Shown: piece by piece, positions 27,772 through 38,395 of the stretch | Position numbering within the stretch: the first letter of the stretch is position 1 | Layout of the letters: every line of letters begins with the position of its first letter | DNA from: Hellea sp. | GTDB taxonomy: Bacteria > Pseudomonadota > Alphaproteobacteria > Caulobacterales > Maricaulaceae | NCBI GenBank assembly: GCA_013002305.1 | Contig: JABDKG010000042.1 | Location: 62,001 to 126,000, forward strand | Direction of reading: 5' to 3' | DNA: 64,000 nt | Notes under the pieces: generated by a model | What the model saw: only the letters and a program-made list of their open reading frames with translations | Database searches by the model: none | Told to the model about the DNA's origin: nothing | Made by a program: the position numbers and the translations under genes

Positions 27772-30675
27772 CTATCCCAAGGCTGCCACAGCCGCCGCGT
27801 CGCGAGCCGTAATGTCTTCATCGCCCGCGGACTTGAAATATTTCCATGACCGTTCGCATTTGCGATAGTTTTCGGACTCTTTTAAACTTTCGACATTGAT
27901 CGCGCTGGCTTTGGCCGACAGATCGATGTCGCTGATGATTAGCATATCCGCCAATGTGTCGCTGGGTTCGGACGGGTCGGCATAGACATCCTGACGCGTG
28001 ATCGTCATGGCCGATAAAGCGCTGGCGAGATCATCGCTGGTAGGCGCGACAACTTTGGCTTCGAGGCTGGAGCGGATCGCGCCATCTTTTCTAAGCGGTT
28101 CAATCGCTTCGTAAACGGTGGTTCTAAATTCGCGCAGCGTTTCCATTTGCGCCGCAAGTTTATCATCCCGCCAATTCTCCGGCGTGTCCGGGAAAAGCTC
28201 CATATGTACAGAGCGGGTTTCGCTTGGAAAGCGGGTCTGCCAGACTTCTTCGGCGGTAAAGGCGAGGATCGGGGCGAGCCAAGTTGTCAGGCGTTTGAAG
28301 ATTTCGTCCATCACTGTGCGGCAAGCGCGGCGGCGCTGCGAACCGAGCGGGTCACAGTAAAGCGCATCTTTGCGGATATCGAAATAAAATGCCGACAGGT
28401 CGAGCGTGCAAAAGTTAAACAGGGTCGAGAACACTTTTTTGAGATCAAAGACCTTGTAGGCGTCGCGGACGCCCTCATCGAGCTCGGTCAGGCGGTGTAG
28501 GGCCCAGCGTTCAAGCGCCGGCATGTCGGCATAGTCGACCGCGTCTTTGGCATCATAACTATCAAGCGCGCCGATCATGTAGCGCAGCGTGTTACGCAGC
28601 TTGCGATAGCTATCAACATTGGTCTGGATGATCTCTTTACCGATTTTAAGATCATCGGTGAAATCGGACGACGCCGTCCAGACGCGGATGATCTCCGCGC
28701 CATATTGTTTGATCAGATCCGCCGGGCTGACCGTATTGCCGAGCGATTTGGACATTTTATAGCCCTTCTCATCGACGACAAAACCATGGGTCAGCACATT
28801 GTCATAAGGCGCTTCGCCGTAAACCGCGCAGCTCTCGAGCAGGGATGACTGGAACCAGCCGCGATGCTGGTCCGTGCCTTCCAGATAAAGATCGGCGCGG
28901 TCGGGCAGGTCGCCCCGGCGCTTAAGGCAAAACGCATGGGTGCTACCGCTGTCAAACCAGACATCGAGAATATCATTGACCTTGGACCATCCGGTCGTGT
29001 CGCCATCCATCAACTCGCCAATCGGCGTATCAAACCAACCATCGACACCTGATTTCTCGACGGCCGCGAGAATGCGAGCATTGATCGCGTCGGCGTCGTC
29101 GCGGTCTGTATGCAGGCTGCCGTCCTCATGAACGATCAGCGTGATCGGAACGCCCCAATTGCGCTGGCGCGAGATCAGCCAGTCCGGCCGGTCGGCGACC
29201 ATGGTGGACAGGCGGTTTTTACCGCGCGGCGGAAAAAAGCCGGTTTTCTCAATCGCGGAGAGCGCTTTATCGCGCAGGCCCTCTTTGGACATGGAGATAA
29301 ACCATTGCGGGGTGGCGCGGCGAACAACCGGCGCTTTGGAGCGCCAGCTATGGGCATCGCGCAGCGTGACGAACCCTCTGCCGAGCAACTTGCCGCATTC
29401 AATCAGAGCTTTGATGGCTTCGGGATTGGCCTGTCCGTCCTTGCCGCGCTTTTTGGCGCCGCCCGTCGTTCGGATCACATCCAATCCGACAAAGCGCGTC
29501 GGCATGACATCGGTATAGCAGCCCGCATCATCCATTGTCATCGGCACGGCCGGATCGCCGCCAAGCGCTTCAATCTTGGCTGTGTTCGCCATCCAGACAT
29601 TAAAGTCATCTTCGCCGTGGCTTGGCGCCGTGTGGACAAAACCTGTACCGGCTTCGGCGGTGACGTGATCACCTTCGAGCAGCGGTGCCGGGAAGTCATA
29701 TTTACCTTCGTTACCGTCCATGTTTTTGAGCGGATGATCGAGGACCATATCTTTTAGCATCGAGGCGGGAACACTATCGAGGCGATCCGCCGATTTGATC
29801 AGGCTTGCCTTGGCGATATTCTCCCACAGACCATCAGCGACGATCAGGCGATCACCGGGTTTTGACCAGGGCTCAAATTCGGTCTCTTCCATTTCTGTGA
29901 CTTGGTAGAGGCCGTAATTGATATCGGGGGAATAGCTGACGGCGCGGTTAGCCGGGATCGTCCAAGGAGTCGTCGTCCAGATAACGATATGGCTTTCAGT
30001 GCCGCGCACCGGAAATTTCACATAGATCTGGGTCGCTTTGCGTTCATGATATTCGATCTCGGCTTCGGCGAGCGCGGTTTGTTCGACCGGGGACCACATG
30101 ACGGGTTTGGAGCCGCGATACAGCTGTCCTGTTTTGGCGATCTTGAGGAGCTCGCCGCAGATATCGGCTTCGCTCTGGAAGTTCATGGTCTTATAGGGAT
30201 TATCCCATTCGCCAACCACGCCGAGGCGTTTAAACTCTTCGCGCTGAATGTCGAGCCATTCGGCGGCATATTCGCGGCAGCGCTTGCGAAATTCATCGCC
30301 CGGCACGTCTTCTTTGGAGCGGCCTTTGCCGCGAAATTCTTCTTCGACTTTCCACTCGATCGGCAGGCCGTGACAATCCCAACCCGGCACATAGTGTGAA
30401 TTATAGCCCAGCATCTGGTGCGAACGCGCGATAATATCCTTGAGGATTTTGTTCATCGCCGTACCCATATGGATATGGCCATTGGCATAGGGCGGCCCGT
30501 CATGGAGGATCCAGTGCGGCCGGTCTTTGGACTCTTTGCGTAGAGTTTCAAATAGCTTGATCCGGTTCCAGAACTCGAGCCATTCCGGCTCTTTTTTCGG
30601 CAGGCCCGCGCGCATTGGGAAATCGGTTTTGGGTAAAAATAAAGTATCGCGGTAATCGCGTTTAGTGTCGGTCAT
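27772..30675 (-). CDS. ileS: isoleucyl-tRNA synthetase
   Basis: A 967-residue class I synthetase. The HIGH-equivalent is in PPYANGHIHMGTAMNKILKD, and the KMSKS loop is in YKMSKSLGNTVSP. The editing domain has TTPWTIPANRAVS and the WFDSGSTHAFC region, both typical of IleRS. The size and motifs fit the bacterial type 1 enzyme. It is the first gene of the ileS-lspA-(DUF3035) run. Confidence 0.98.
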   Translation of the reverse strand: MTDTKRDYRDTLFLPKTDFPMRAGLPKKEPEWLEFWNRIKLFETLRKESKDRPHWILHDGPPYANGHIHMGTAMNKILKDIIARSHQMLGYNSHYVPGWDCHGLPIEWKVEEEFRGKGRSKEDVPGDEFRKRCREYAAEWLDIQREEFKRLGVVGEWDNPYKTMNFQSEADICGELLKIAKTGQLYRGSKPVMWSPVEQTALAEAEIEYHERKATQIYVKFPVRGTESHIVIWTTTPWTIPANRAVSYSPDINYGLYQVTEMEETEFEPWSKPGDRLIVADGLWENIAKASLIKSADRLDSVPASMLKDMVLDHPLKNMDGNEGKYDFPAPLLEGDHVTAEAGTGFVHTAPSHGEDDFNVWMANTAKIEALGGDPAVPMTMDDAGCYTDVMPTRFVGLDVIRTTGGAKKRGKDGQANPEAIKALIECGKLLGRGFVTLRDAHSWRSKAPVVRRATPQWFISMSKEGLRDKALSAIEKTGFFPPRGKNRLSTMVADRPDWLISRQRNWGVPITLIVHEDGSLHTDRDDADAINARILAAVEKSGVDGWFDTPIGELMDGDTTGWSKVNDILDVWFDSGSTHAFCLKRRGDLPDRADLYLEGTDQHRGWFQSSLLESCAVYGEAPYDNVLTHGFVVDEKGYKMSKSLGNTVSPADLIKQYGAEIIRVWTASSDFTDDLKIGKEIIQTNVDSYRKLRNTLRYMIGALDSYDAKDAVDYADMPALERWALHRLTELDEGVRDAYKVFDLKKVFSTLFNFCTLDLSAFYFDIRKDALYCDPLGSQRRRACRTVMDEIFKRLTTWLAPILAFTAEEVWQTRFPSETRSVHMELFPDTPENWRDDKLAAQMETLREFRTTVYEAIEPLRKDGAIRSSLEAKVVAPTSDDLASALSAMTITRQDVYADPSEPSDTLADMLIISDIDLSAKASAINVESLKESENYRKCERSWKYFKSAGDEDITARDAAAVAALG

Positions 30676-30846
30676 TTCAGTCTCGGAAATAGGGTGTTGA
30701 AGTCAGGGCAAAGCTCCCGGCATGCCTAGTGACATACCGGGCCGATAATTCGGCCTATCCCGCATATAATAAGCTGGTTTTTCAACATGGGACGGGACTA
30801 ACACAGAGTTTATAATTTGCAAGGGCCAACCGGGCGATGATGATGC

Positions 30847-31899
30847 CTATTCTAAAGCCTCGATTTTATCTTGAATATTGCGGATTCTGCGGGAGCTCAT
30901 GGGATGAGTTGAGAGCCAGTTAAGGCCCTTCATTTCAAAATCTTCTTTCGGAATATTTTCAAAAAATTCGATTAGGCCATTTGCCTCAAATCCAGCCTCC
31001 TGAACCAACAAAAATGAATAATCATCGGATTGTAATTCGTGCCTTCTGGAATAGGACAATGTGATCAATTGGGTCCCGCTAAATAAAGCTCCTTCAAAGA
31101 TTGATCCTGAGCCGCCGACAGCGATTTTTGTCAGGGTCCAAAAACCCAAATTTCGATAAATCTGGCGAAGTCCATGGCGATATTCAACATGGCCTATCTC
31201 ATGAGCCAAAACGGCGGCGATAACGGCATCGTCCGGAAAATCTTCAATCAGTTCATCGGTAATGATAATAGTTCCGCCCGGCATGGCAAATGCGTTGGGG
31301 CCCAATATATTGGCGCTTCTAAATTTTAATTGATAGACAAATTCGCGATTAGAGAGATGGCCTCTTTCCAGTGTTTTACGAGCAGCGACCAAACGGTTGA
31401 AAATTTGATTGACTTCGGCTTCGCGGGCAGCCGTGATGTCGGATTGATCAAGATATTCTGCATCCAGAGACTTAAGTATGCCTTCATCCATTGAATGGAG
31501 AAATGAATCCGGTGTTGCCGCCATGCCCATGCTGACAAACATTGGCAAAATTATTTTATAGGCGATGAAAAGAAGGGCGATCGTCAATATGAGAATTTTC
31601 AGCAGGCCATTGCGTCCGCGGTCAAATTGGGTGAGCCGCTTCCAAAAGCTAACCGATTGAAGCCTCTCGAGGCTGTCAAAATCATCGGACGCAAATGTCC
31701 GGCCATCCGGCAAGATAATTCGGCCTTCGCCAATTTCTGCCGACGGGTACACATCTAAATCTTCAACCTCGCAGCAATATTCCGGCGCATGTTCATTATC
31801 GCGAAAATTAAGCTGAACCTGATTGTGCCGTATAAGAAGCTCGCACGGTTTTCGCCCTAGGATTTGCGCCCCGAAGATATGTCCTTTGATGATTTTCAT
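30847..31899 (-). CDS. membrane-anchored M48-family metalloprotease
   Basis: A 350-residue protein with a small N-terminal cytoplasmic or beta-rich domain, a transmembrane helix near residue 100-118 (LLKILILTIALLFIAYKII) and a C-terminal M48 peptidase domain. Zinc-binding HEIGH occurs in LAHEIGHVEYRH, and the third ligand is expected in ELQSDDYSFLL. The domain resembles the HtpX/Oma1 group of membrane proteases. The start is placed at ATG 31899, 5 bp after the stop of the neighbouring small gene; an earlier in-frame ATG lies inside that gene. They form an operon. Confidence 0.85.
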   Translation of the reverse strand: MKIIKGHIFGAQILGRKPCELLIRHNQVQLNFRDNEHAPEYCCEVEDLDVYPSAEIGEGRIILPDGRTFASDDFDSLERLQSVSFWKRLTQFDRGRNGLLKILILTIALLFIAYKIILPMFVSMGMAATPDSFLHSMDEGILKSLDAEYLDQSDITAAREAEVNQIFNRLVAARKTLERGHLSNREFVYQLKFRSANILGPNAFAMPGGTIIITDELIEDFPDDAVIAAVLAHEIGHVEYRHGLRQIYRNLGFWTLTKIAVGGSGSIFEGALFSGTQLITLSYSRRHELQSDDYSFLLVQEAGFEANGLIEFFENIPKEDFEMKGLNWLSTHPMSSRRIRNIQDKIEALE

Positions 31900-31903
31900 C
31901 GTC

Positions 31904-32275
31904 TCAAAATCCGTTCTTGGGCTTGTTTTGGCGGCGAAACAGATCAGCCTTGATACGGGCAAGGGACGCCCCGATTTGCCGCATTTTTAGCCTATCGGGT
32001 AATTTAGCCAGCTCTTTTGGGTAAACACCAGCATATTCGGTTTTTAGCTGCTGATGGATAGTTCTAATCATATAGATGTGACCACCCCGGATGAAGATGA
32101 AATATAAAGCAAAGAACCCTGAGATAGCTGAGATTTTGTCGAGTTCAATTCTCTCGGGCCTCGCGAGACGGACGAATAATAGTATGATCAATAGAACTGC
32201 AAATGCAGGCAAAATTGAATAGCGGACCCAATACCATAAACTCAAATAGTGGTTTTCCAGTCTCTCCTGTGTCAT
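31904..32275 (-). CDS. small membrane protein of unknown function
   Basis: A 123-residue protein with two predicted transmembrane helices (about residues 17-34 and 48-65) and a basic C-terminal tail. I do not recognise the family. It lies between YcgN (6 bp upstream) and the M48 protease (5 bp downstream) on the same strand, so it is probably part of the same transcript and could assist the protease. Confidence 0.75.
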   Translation of the reverse strand: MTQERLENHYLSLWYWVRYSILPAFAVLLIILLFVRLARPERIELDKISAISGFFALYFIFIRGGHIYMIRTIHQQLKTEYAGVYPKELAKLPDRLKMRQIGASLARIKADLFRRQNKPKNGF

Positions 32276-32280
32276 ATGGC

Positions 32281-32751
32281 TTAGCTACCTATATCAGGTT
32301 CTCCCGGCCAAATGACGATCCGGTGCGGATGATCATCCTCCTTGACGGCAAGCTCGCTCACGACCGCATGCTGGACGCTCATGCCCACTTCGTGAATTTT
32401 GTTTTTATCGCCGCATACCAGATGGTGATAATCGGGCAGGTCCTTGCCTTCCGAAACCAGCCTGTAGGCGCAAGTGCGCGGCATCCAGTGAAGCTGATCG
32501 ACATTTTCCGGTGTTAAGGTCACGCAGTCCGGCACCAGTTTTGACCGCGAGCCATAGTCAGAACACTGACAACTTTCGGAATCAAAAAGCTTACAAACGA
32601 CATCTGTGATGTAAATGTCGCTGGTTTCTTCGTCTTCCAATCGGATGCAACAGCATTTTCCGCAACTATCACACAGGCTTTCCCATTCTGCTTTGGAAAA
32701 ATCCTGCATCGCTTTGGCTTTCCAGAAGGGTAATTTAATTGCGTCGCTCAT
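32281..32751 (-). CDS. YcgN family cysteine-cluster protein
   Basis: A 156-residue protein of the UPF0260/YcgN family. It carries cysteines in CDSCGKCCCIRLEDEE, then a CKLFDSESCQCSDYGSR segment and more cysteines downstream; the pattern resembles an Fe-S or zinc cluster site (CxxxxCxxC-type). The family is conserved but functionally uncharacterised. It diverges from the PBP gene across a 41-bp gap. Confidence 0.9.
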   Translation of the reverse strand: MSDAIKLPFWKAKAMQDFSKAEWESLCDSCGKCCCIRLEDEETSDIYITDVVCKLFDSESCQCSDYGSRSKLVPDCVTLTPENVDQLHWMPRTCAYRLVSEGKDLPDYHHLVCGDKNKIHEVGMSVQHAVVSELAVKEDDHPHRIVIWPGEPDIGS

Positions 32752-32792
32752 GTAACCTTCTCTAGCCTATCCGGTAATTCTGGGCTAGCTAA

Positions 32793-34835
32793 ATGCGTAT
32801 GGAAACCTACCGCGCAGATATTGCGGCTGCCAATGATAACCAGTCCAAGCGGCGTTGGCGCATTATTGTCAGCGTATTGGCAATTCTCATGCTCATCACG
32901 ACGGTTGGATATATAAAAATCAAAGCCCACCTATTTGAAGGCTTGCCCGAGCTTCCGGACAAGCAAACGATGTGGGAGCTTAATCTACAGCCCAATATCA
33001 CCTTGTTAGATAAACAAGGCAATATTCTTGGCCATCGCGGACCTTTTGTCGGACGTCCGCTCAAATTATCGGAAATGCCGTCTCATTTGCCGAATGCTTT
33101 TTTAGCCATCGAGGATGAGCGATTTTACGAACATACGGGATTTGACCGTAAAGCGATTTTAAGAGCACTATTCGCCAATACCAAATCCGGCAAGACAGTG
33201 CAGGGCGGTTCAACTCTGACCCAGCAATTGGTCAAAAACATGCTTTTGACACCGGCCAAAACCTATAAGCGAAAATTTCAGGAAATGTGGCTGGCCTCCG
33301 AGATGGAGCAGATGCTGACCAAGGATGAAATTTTAGAACTTTATCTGAACCGTATCAGTCTCGGGAATCGAACCTTTGGGGTTGAGGCCGCGGCGCAGCG
33401 TTATTACGGGAAATCCGCCGCGGATCTATCACTATCCGAGTCGGCCCTGCTGGCAGCCCTGCCGAAAGCGCCGTCGCGTTATGATCCGACCAAAAATTAT
33501 GACGGCGCGTGGGATCGGGCTAAATTGGTTCTGTCAAATATGCATGCCAATAACATGATCTCGATTACAGAATTGTCCGAGGCGGAGACCCATCTTCCCG
33601 TAATATTGCAAGGAACAGATAGCGCGATGGATCAGGACATTGTCGGATATTTTTTCGACTATGTTGATGATCGGGCCAAGGCACTCGTCGGGCATGACAC
33701 GAAAGATCTGATTGTAACCACGACTCTTGATCGGGATCTTCAACAGCAAGCGCATGATTCTCTGATCAAGAACCTTGAGAAGAATGAAGAATATCGCAAA
33801 GTCAGCGAAGGCGCTATCGTTCTCATTGAAAATGAAAGCGGCGCCATTTTGGCAATGGTCGGCGGCAGAGATTATGCAGCAAGCAAATTTAATCGTGCGG
33901 CCAGCGCGCTCCGTCAGCCCGGCTCCTCATTCAAAGCCTTTGTCTATGCGGCAGCGCTAGAGCAGGGATTAACGCCGGGCACTGTCCGCGTTGATACACT
34001 CAGGGACTTAAATGGCTGGGTTCCCGAAAATTATACAAAACGCTACCGGGGACCTATGACCATTCGCGAGGCACTTCAGCACTCGATTAACACAATTGCC
34101 GCCCAAGTCGGGGCCGAAGTCGGACCTCAACAGATCGTTGCGATTGCCACCCGGTTCGGGATTAAAAGTCCGCTAAAGGGGCATCTTTCCATCGCGCTTG
34201 GAACATCCGAAGTGACATTGGTTGAGATGACAGGGGCCTATACTGTGTTTGCAAATGGCGGCCTTAAGCGGCAGCCCTATTATATAACTGAGGTTCGAAA
34301 CACAGCCGGTGAGCTCCTATATCAACGCAAAGACATTCCGTCAGAACGGGTTTTCGCGAAAGTCTATGCCGATCAAATGGTGGAGATGTTGCGGGGCGCT
34401 ATTGTCAACGGAACGGCACGCGGTGCGAAAATGGGTAATCGAGAAGTCGCTGGAAAAACCGGAACCTCGCAAGATCACCGCGACGCTTGGTTTATCGGAT
34501 TTTCAGCCGACTATACGGCCGGGGTTTGGATGGGCAATGACGACAATTCGCCTATGAACAAAGTTACGGGCGGCCTGATGCCGACGGACGTCTGGAAAGA
34601 TTATATGTATAAGGTCCACAAGGGCATAAAGTATAAACCGCTCCTGCTCGCCGACAATACACAATCAGATAGCCACCAGAGACGCCGGATGGATTTTTAC
34701 GGAAGTCTAGTTCAGGACCTCGTGAGAGAACGCAATCTGGCTGCCGGGATTGACGCGCCCGTCATTGGCCAGCCCGCCGTACAGCTCAATAATGCGACGC
34801 AGCAATCGGTCAACGGAGAAAATGCCGGCGGGTAA
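32793..34835 (+). CDS. class A penicillin-binding protein (PBP1a-like)
   Basis: A 680-residue bifunctional murein synthase. A transmembrane helix (about residues 26-42) follows a basic N-terminus. The GT51 transglycosylase domain contains EDERFYEHTGFD and QGGSTLTQQLVKNM. The transpeptidase domain has the SxxK motif in QPGSSFKAFVYA, the SxN in HSINTIAAQ and the KTG in KTGTSQDH. The domain order and size match PBP1A/PbpC-like alphaproteobacterial proteins. An ATG two codons further in is an alternative start. Confidence 0.95.
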   Translation: MRMETYRADIAAANDNQSKRRWRIIVSVLAILMLITTVGYIKIKAHLFEGLPELPDKQTMWELNLQPNITLLDKQGNILGHRGPFVGRPLKLSEMPSHLPNAFLAIEDERFYEHTGFDRKAILRALFANTKSGKTVQGGSTLTQQLVKNMLLTPAKTYKRKFQEMWLASEMEQMLTKDEILELYLNRISLGNRTFGVEAAAQRYYGKSAADLSLSESALLAALPKAPSRYDPTKNYDGAWDRAKLVLSNMHANNMISITELSEAETHLPVILQGTDSAMDQDIVGYFFDYVDDRAKALVGHDTKDLIVTTTLDRDLQQQAHDSLIKNLEKNEEYRKVSEGAIVLIENESGAILAMVGGRDYAASKFNRAASALRQPGSSFKAFVYAAALEQGLTPGTVRVDTLRDLNGWVPENYTKRYRGPMTIREALQHSINTIAAQVGAEVGPQQIVAIATRFGIKSPLKGHLSIALGTSEVTLVEMTGAYTVFANGGLKRQPYYITEVRNTAGELLYQRKDIPSERVFAKVYADQMVEMLRGAIVNGTARGAKMGNREVAGKTGTSQDHRDAWFIGFSADYTAGVWMGNDDNSPMNKVTGGLMPTDVWKDYMYKVHKGIKYKPLLLADNTQSDSHQRRRMDFYGSLVQDLVRERNLAAGIDAPVIGQPAVQLNNATQQSVNGENAGG

Positions 34836-34890
34836 GCCCTTTCAATAAAATTTTTACGATTATGCGTTAATCGATTGTTTTGGAATAGAA

Positions 34891-35502
34891 ATGAAACCAA
34901 AACAGATCGAACATATTGACATTCCGGCGCTCGAAAAGCTTTCCGATGAGTATATTTCGCAATCGAAATATATATTGAATGCTGCATTAATGGAAGTTTT
35001 GCGGGATAAAAACTCTTATGATGTTCAGGCTGTAAAACAGATAACATTTTCAATTCTGGAATCAGAGGATAGAGAACTCGAAACGATCAAACATTCATTA
35101 ATTGACGGACTGTTTCTGGATGCGGCCGATGAGCTGACCTATCTCGCGGAGCGTTCCCATGAAAAGGCTGGCAAGCTGCATTTGCAAGCGGCGGTGCTTT
35201 ACCTTCCAATCATTTCAACCAAAGCATTAAGCGCTTTTGAAAAAGCTGAAGCCGAGGGCACGGATCTCACAGATTATGCCCTGCAACTAAGTAATCTTTA
35301 TCGCCGTATGGGCGATCCAGAAAAATCACAAAAGTACGAGAAAATCGCGCGAGAAAATGGAAACGACGTCGATATCGCCGGACGTGCTGTCGACCAAAAT
35401 GGCGATGTGACAAACTATGCCAGCGATATGAAAATTCTGCCTTTAACTTTACGCCGCGATACAAATGCAAAATTTGTTTCAAATCTGAAGCTCGACAAAT
35501 AG
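34891..35502 (+). CDS. hypothetical protein with helical repeats
   Basis: A 203-residue protein with no signal peptide and no recognised family. The central part (about residues 75-155) looks like tetratricopeptide-type helical hairpins (HEKAGKLHLQAAVLYLP, YALQLSNLYRRMGDPEKSQ, YEKIARE). The C-terminal 40 residues look less ordered. It lies between the PBP gene and mdh and is likely a small cytoplasmic protein; nothing more can be said. Confidence 0.7.
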   Translation: MKPKQIEHIDIPALEKLSDEYISQSKYILNAALMEVLRDKNSYDVQAVKQITFSILESEDRELETIKHSLIDGLFLDAADELTYLAERSHEKAGKLHLQAAVLYLPIISTKALSAFEKAEAEGTDLTDYALQLSNLYRRMGDPEKSQKYEKIARENGNDVDIAGRAVDQNGDVTNYASDMKILPLTLRRDTNAKFVSNLKLDK

Positions 35503-35564
35503 ATTCAAATTTTGAAGAAAATTTCCTATATTGTCCTTAAATCCATCATTTACACACCTAAATA

Positions 35565-35578
35565 AGCCAATTTTGGCT
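35565..35578. promoter_or_regulatory. inverted repeat upstream of mdh
   Basis: AGCCAA-TT-TTGGCT is a 6-bp inverted repeat about 85 bp before the mdh start. It may be an operator or a chance hairpin. No regulator is indicated. Confidence 0.35.
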
Positions 35579-35585
35579 AAATTGG

Positions 35586-35606
35586 TCGCAATTCAAACCA
35601 TTGCGA
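35586..35606. promoter_or_regulatory. second inverted repeat upstream of mdh
   Basis: TCGCAAT-N7-ATTGCGA is a perfect 7-bp inverted repeat 8 bp downstream of the previous one and about 55 bp before the mdh start. Two inverted repeats together in one 158-bp intergenic region suggest a regulated promoter or a structured leader. Confidence 0.4.
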
Positions 35607-35652
35607 TTCACGCAGCAAGGGCGTAAAGACACTGCAAATCTAGCCAGTTTAG

Positions 35653-36630
<978 letters not shown>

Positions 36631-36654
36631 GCCTGCGTCTCATTTGCCAAAATA

Positions 36655-36687
36655 AAACCCGCGTCTGGATTCTCCGGACGCGGGTTT
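36655..36687. terminator. bidirectional Rho-independent terminator between mdh and the porin
   Basis: A perfect 11-bp stem AAACCCGCGTC / GACGCGGGTTT with an 11-base loop lies 24 bp after the mdh stop and 24 bp from the end of the convergent porin gene. A-rich and T-rich flanks let it serve both strands. Confidence 0.9.
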
Positions 36688-36710
36688 GTCGTTCAATGCG
36701 TGAACAAATT

Positions 36711-38384
36711 CTAGAAACGGGCCTTAAGTCCGACATTGATAGCGTGCGCTTCTGTGTCGTCATTTGAGACGTTTTGCGGATTAACAAACGGGATGAACCC
36801 TTTATTGTAAACATATTCCGCGCCGATATCTAGATAGGGCGATATCGGATATTCAACACCCAAGACATGCTGTTGATTTTTCTTCCAGCTGGTTGGGGTC
36901 ATCCCGGACGGATCCAGAGACGAGACGCCTTGGAAATCATCGCCGATAAAGCCCCAGGACCCGACGGCAGAAATAGCCACCCGTTTTCCATTTGGAAGTT
37001 TTGGCTTTACTCGAACTTGAGCCGTCAAAACTTCGAGATTTTGATCGAAATTGATATTATCTCTATCTGTGGTCGAGCCTGTAGGATCGATCAGATATTG
37101 CGCTAGAGGCGTTCCGTCGGCGGCTTGCGGTATAGCGGCAGCCCAAGGCTCCAGTGTCGTAGAATATTCGAGCATCGCATCGAGGAAATTACTATTATAT
37201 TCAGCAAAACCGGTCACAGCACTGTTGCGATATTCGATGAAATTGGCCGGAGGCGTACCGGAATTGATGCCCTGAAACGTATGCGCCGTCCAATTATTGC
37301 GATAAATCGTGTCGTGCAGATATCCGCCGCCCATGGTGAAAGACTTCGAGCTGCCCAGGAGGAATTCTTTTTCCGCATTGACTGCGTAATTGGCGATATT
37401 ATTATTTTCATCAGCATAGGCAACGCGCAGCTGACGGCCGCCGGAAAATGCGGATGCTGACAGTTTGAAACCGTCTTTATAATATCCCAATTCCAGAACC
37501 GGATTATCGGACGCCGCCCAGAAATAATGCTGGGCCTCTGTATGAGTGAACGGATTATAGCTATCGAAATTACCGAAATCGATCGTCTTGCGACCAAAGG
37601 AAGCGTAAAATGGCATTTTTTCTAAATTGCCAAGAACGACAAAAGCCTTTCTGAGCTGTAATTCATCTTGATCGCCAGCGAATTCAGTTTCTGAATATTC
37701 GGGCTGAAGGTAAATGGTTGTCCAGTCGCCAAATGTACCGGTTATGGCCATGGCCGCATTATTAATAGCGAAGACGCCCGATTCCGTATCAGTACCGGGT
37801 GAGAAGAACGGGAAGCGCGATAGGAGCGGGAATTGACCCGCCGTATCTGTTTTCTGCCACATAAATCCGCCTTTTAGGCCAGCGCCCAAGGTCAGGGAAT
37901 TATCCGGCAAGATACCATTGGCCCGGTTCACTAGTAGAGAAACCGATTTTCCGGTCGTGTTTTCCTGCCAATCCAGCATCCGGTCAGAATGGAAAGGATT
38001 GGTCTGGATGGTAACGTCGCCAAGCTGCATATGGCGCCCCAGATCCTGATGAAAATTGTTTGCAGATTGCTTACTGTAAGAAACGCCGTGTGTGCCGGCT
38101 AGGCCGCGAAGGCCTTGGCTCGTCATTTCGGAAGCCACATAGGCTGGACTTGTGTCGACATGGTAAGCGTAACCCTGTTGCGGCCCTTGCTGCACAGTTT
38201 GTTTATGCGCGTAATAGCCAGACGGATACTGATTTTCTGAGTATACATACTGAGCGTCAACTCCCTCATAGGCCGCGGGGAAGCTGCCCCGAAGATTGAC
38301 CGCATCATGGTTCGCGGCGACCGGAAATCCGATAAGTAGCGCGGCGGAACCCGCCAATAGTCCAAGTTTAAATCTGTTTGTCAT
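36711..38384 (-). CDS. LbtU-like outer-membrane porin
   Basis: A 557-residue outer-membrane beta-barrel protein. It has a signal peptide (about residues 1-22), a repetitive tyrosine-rich N-terminal segment, alternating beta-barrel strands and a C-terminal strand ending in phenylalanine (GLKARF), the sign of BamA-dependent insertion. The body resembles the LbtU siderophore-porin family (FGRKTIDFGNFDSYNPFTH, TEAQHYFW), which I recall from family alignments. The start is ATG behind GAGGG (the frame starting at GTG 38396 would include the site). It follows an NtrC-type regulator gene closely; its role may be in uptake of a siderophore or another small molecule. Confidence 0.8.
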   Translation of the reverse strand: MTNRFKLGLLAGSAALLIGFPVAANHDAVNLRGSFPAAYEGVDAQYVYSENQYPSGYYAHKQTVQQGPQQGYAYHVDTSPAYVASEMTSQGLRGLAGTHGVSYSKQSANNFHQDLGRHMQLGDVTIQTNPFHSDRMLDWQENTTGKSVSLLVNRANGILPDNSLTLGAGLKGGFMWQKTDTAGQFPLLSRFPFFSPGTDTESGVFAINNAAMAITGTFGDWTTIYLQPEYSETEFAGDQDELQLRKAFVVLGNLEKMPFYASFGRKTIDFGNFDSYNPFTHTEAQHYFWAASDNPVLELGYYKDGFKLSASAFSGGRQLRVAYADENNNIANYAVNAEKEFLLGSSKSFTMGGGYLHDTIYRNNWTAHTFQGINSGTPPANFIEYRNSAVTGFAEYNSNFLDAMLEYSTTLEPWAAAIPQAADGTPLAQYLIDPTGSTTDRDNINFDQNLEVLTAQVRVKPKLPNGKRVAISAVGSWGFIGDDFQGVSSLDPSGMTPTSWKKNQQHVLGVEYPISPYLDIGAEYVYNKGFIPFVNPQNVSNDDTEAHAINVGLKARF

Positions 38385-38395
38385 TCTAGCCCTCA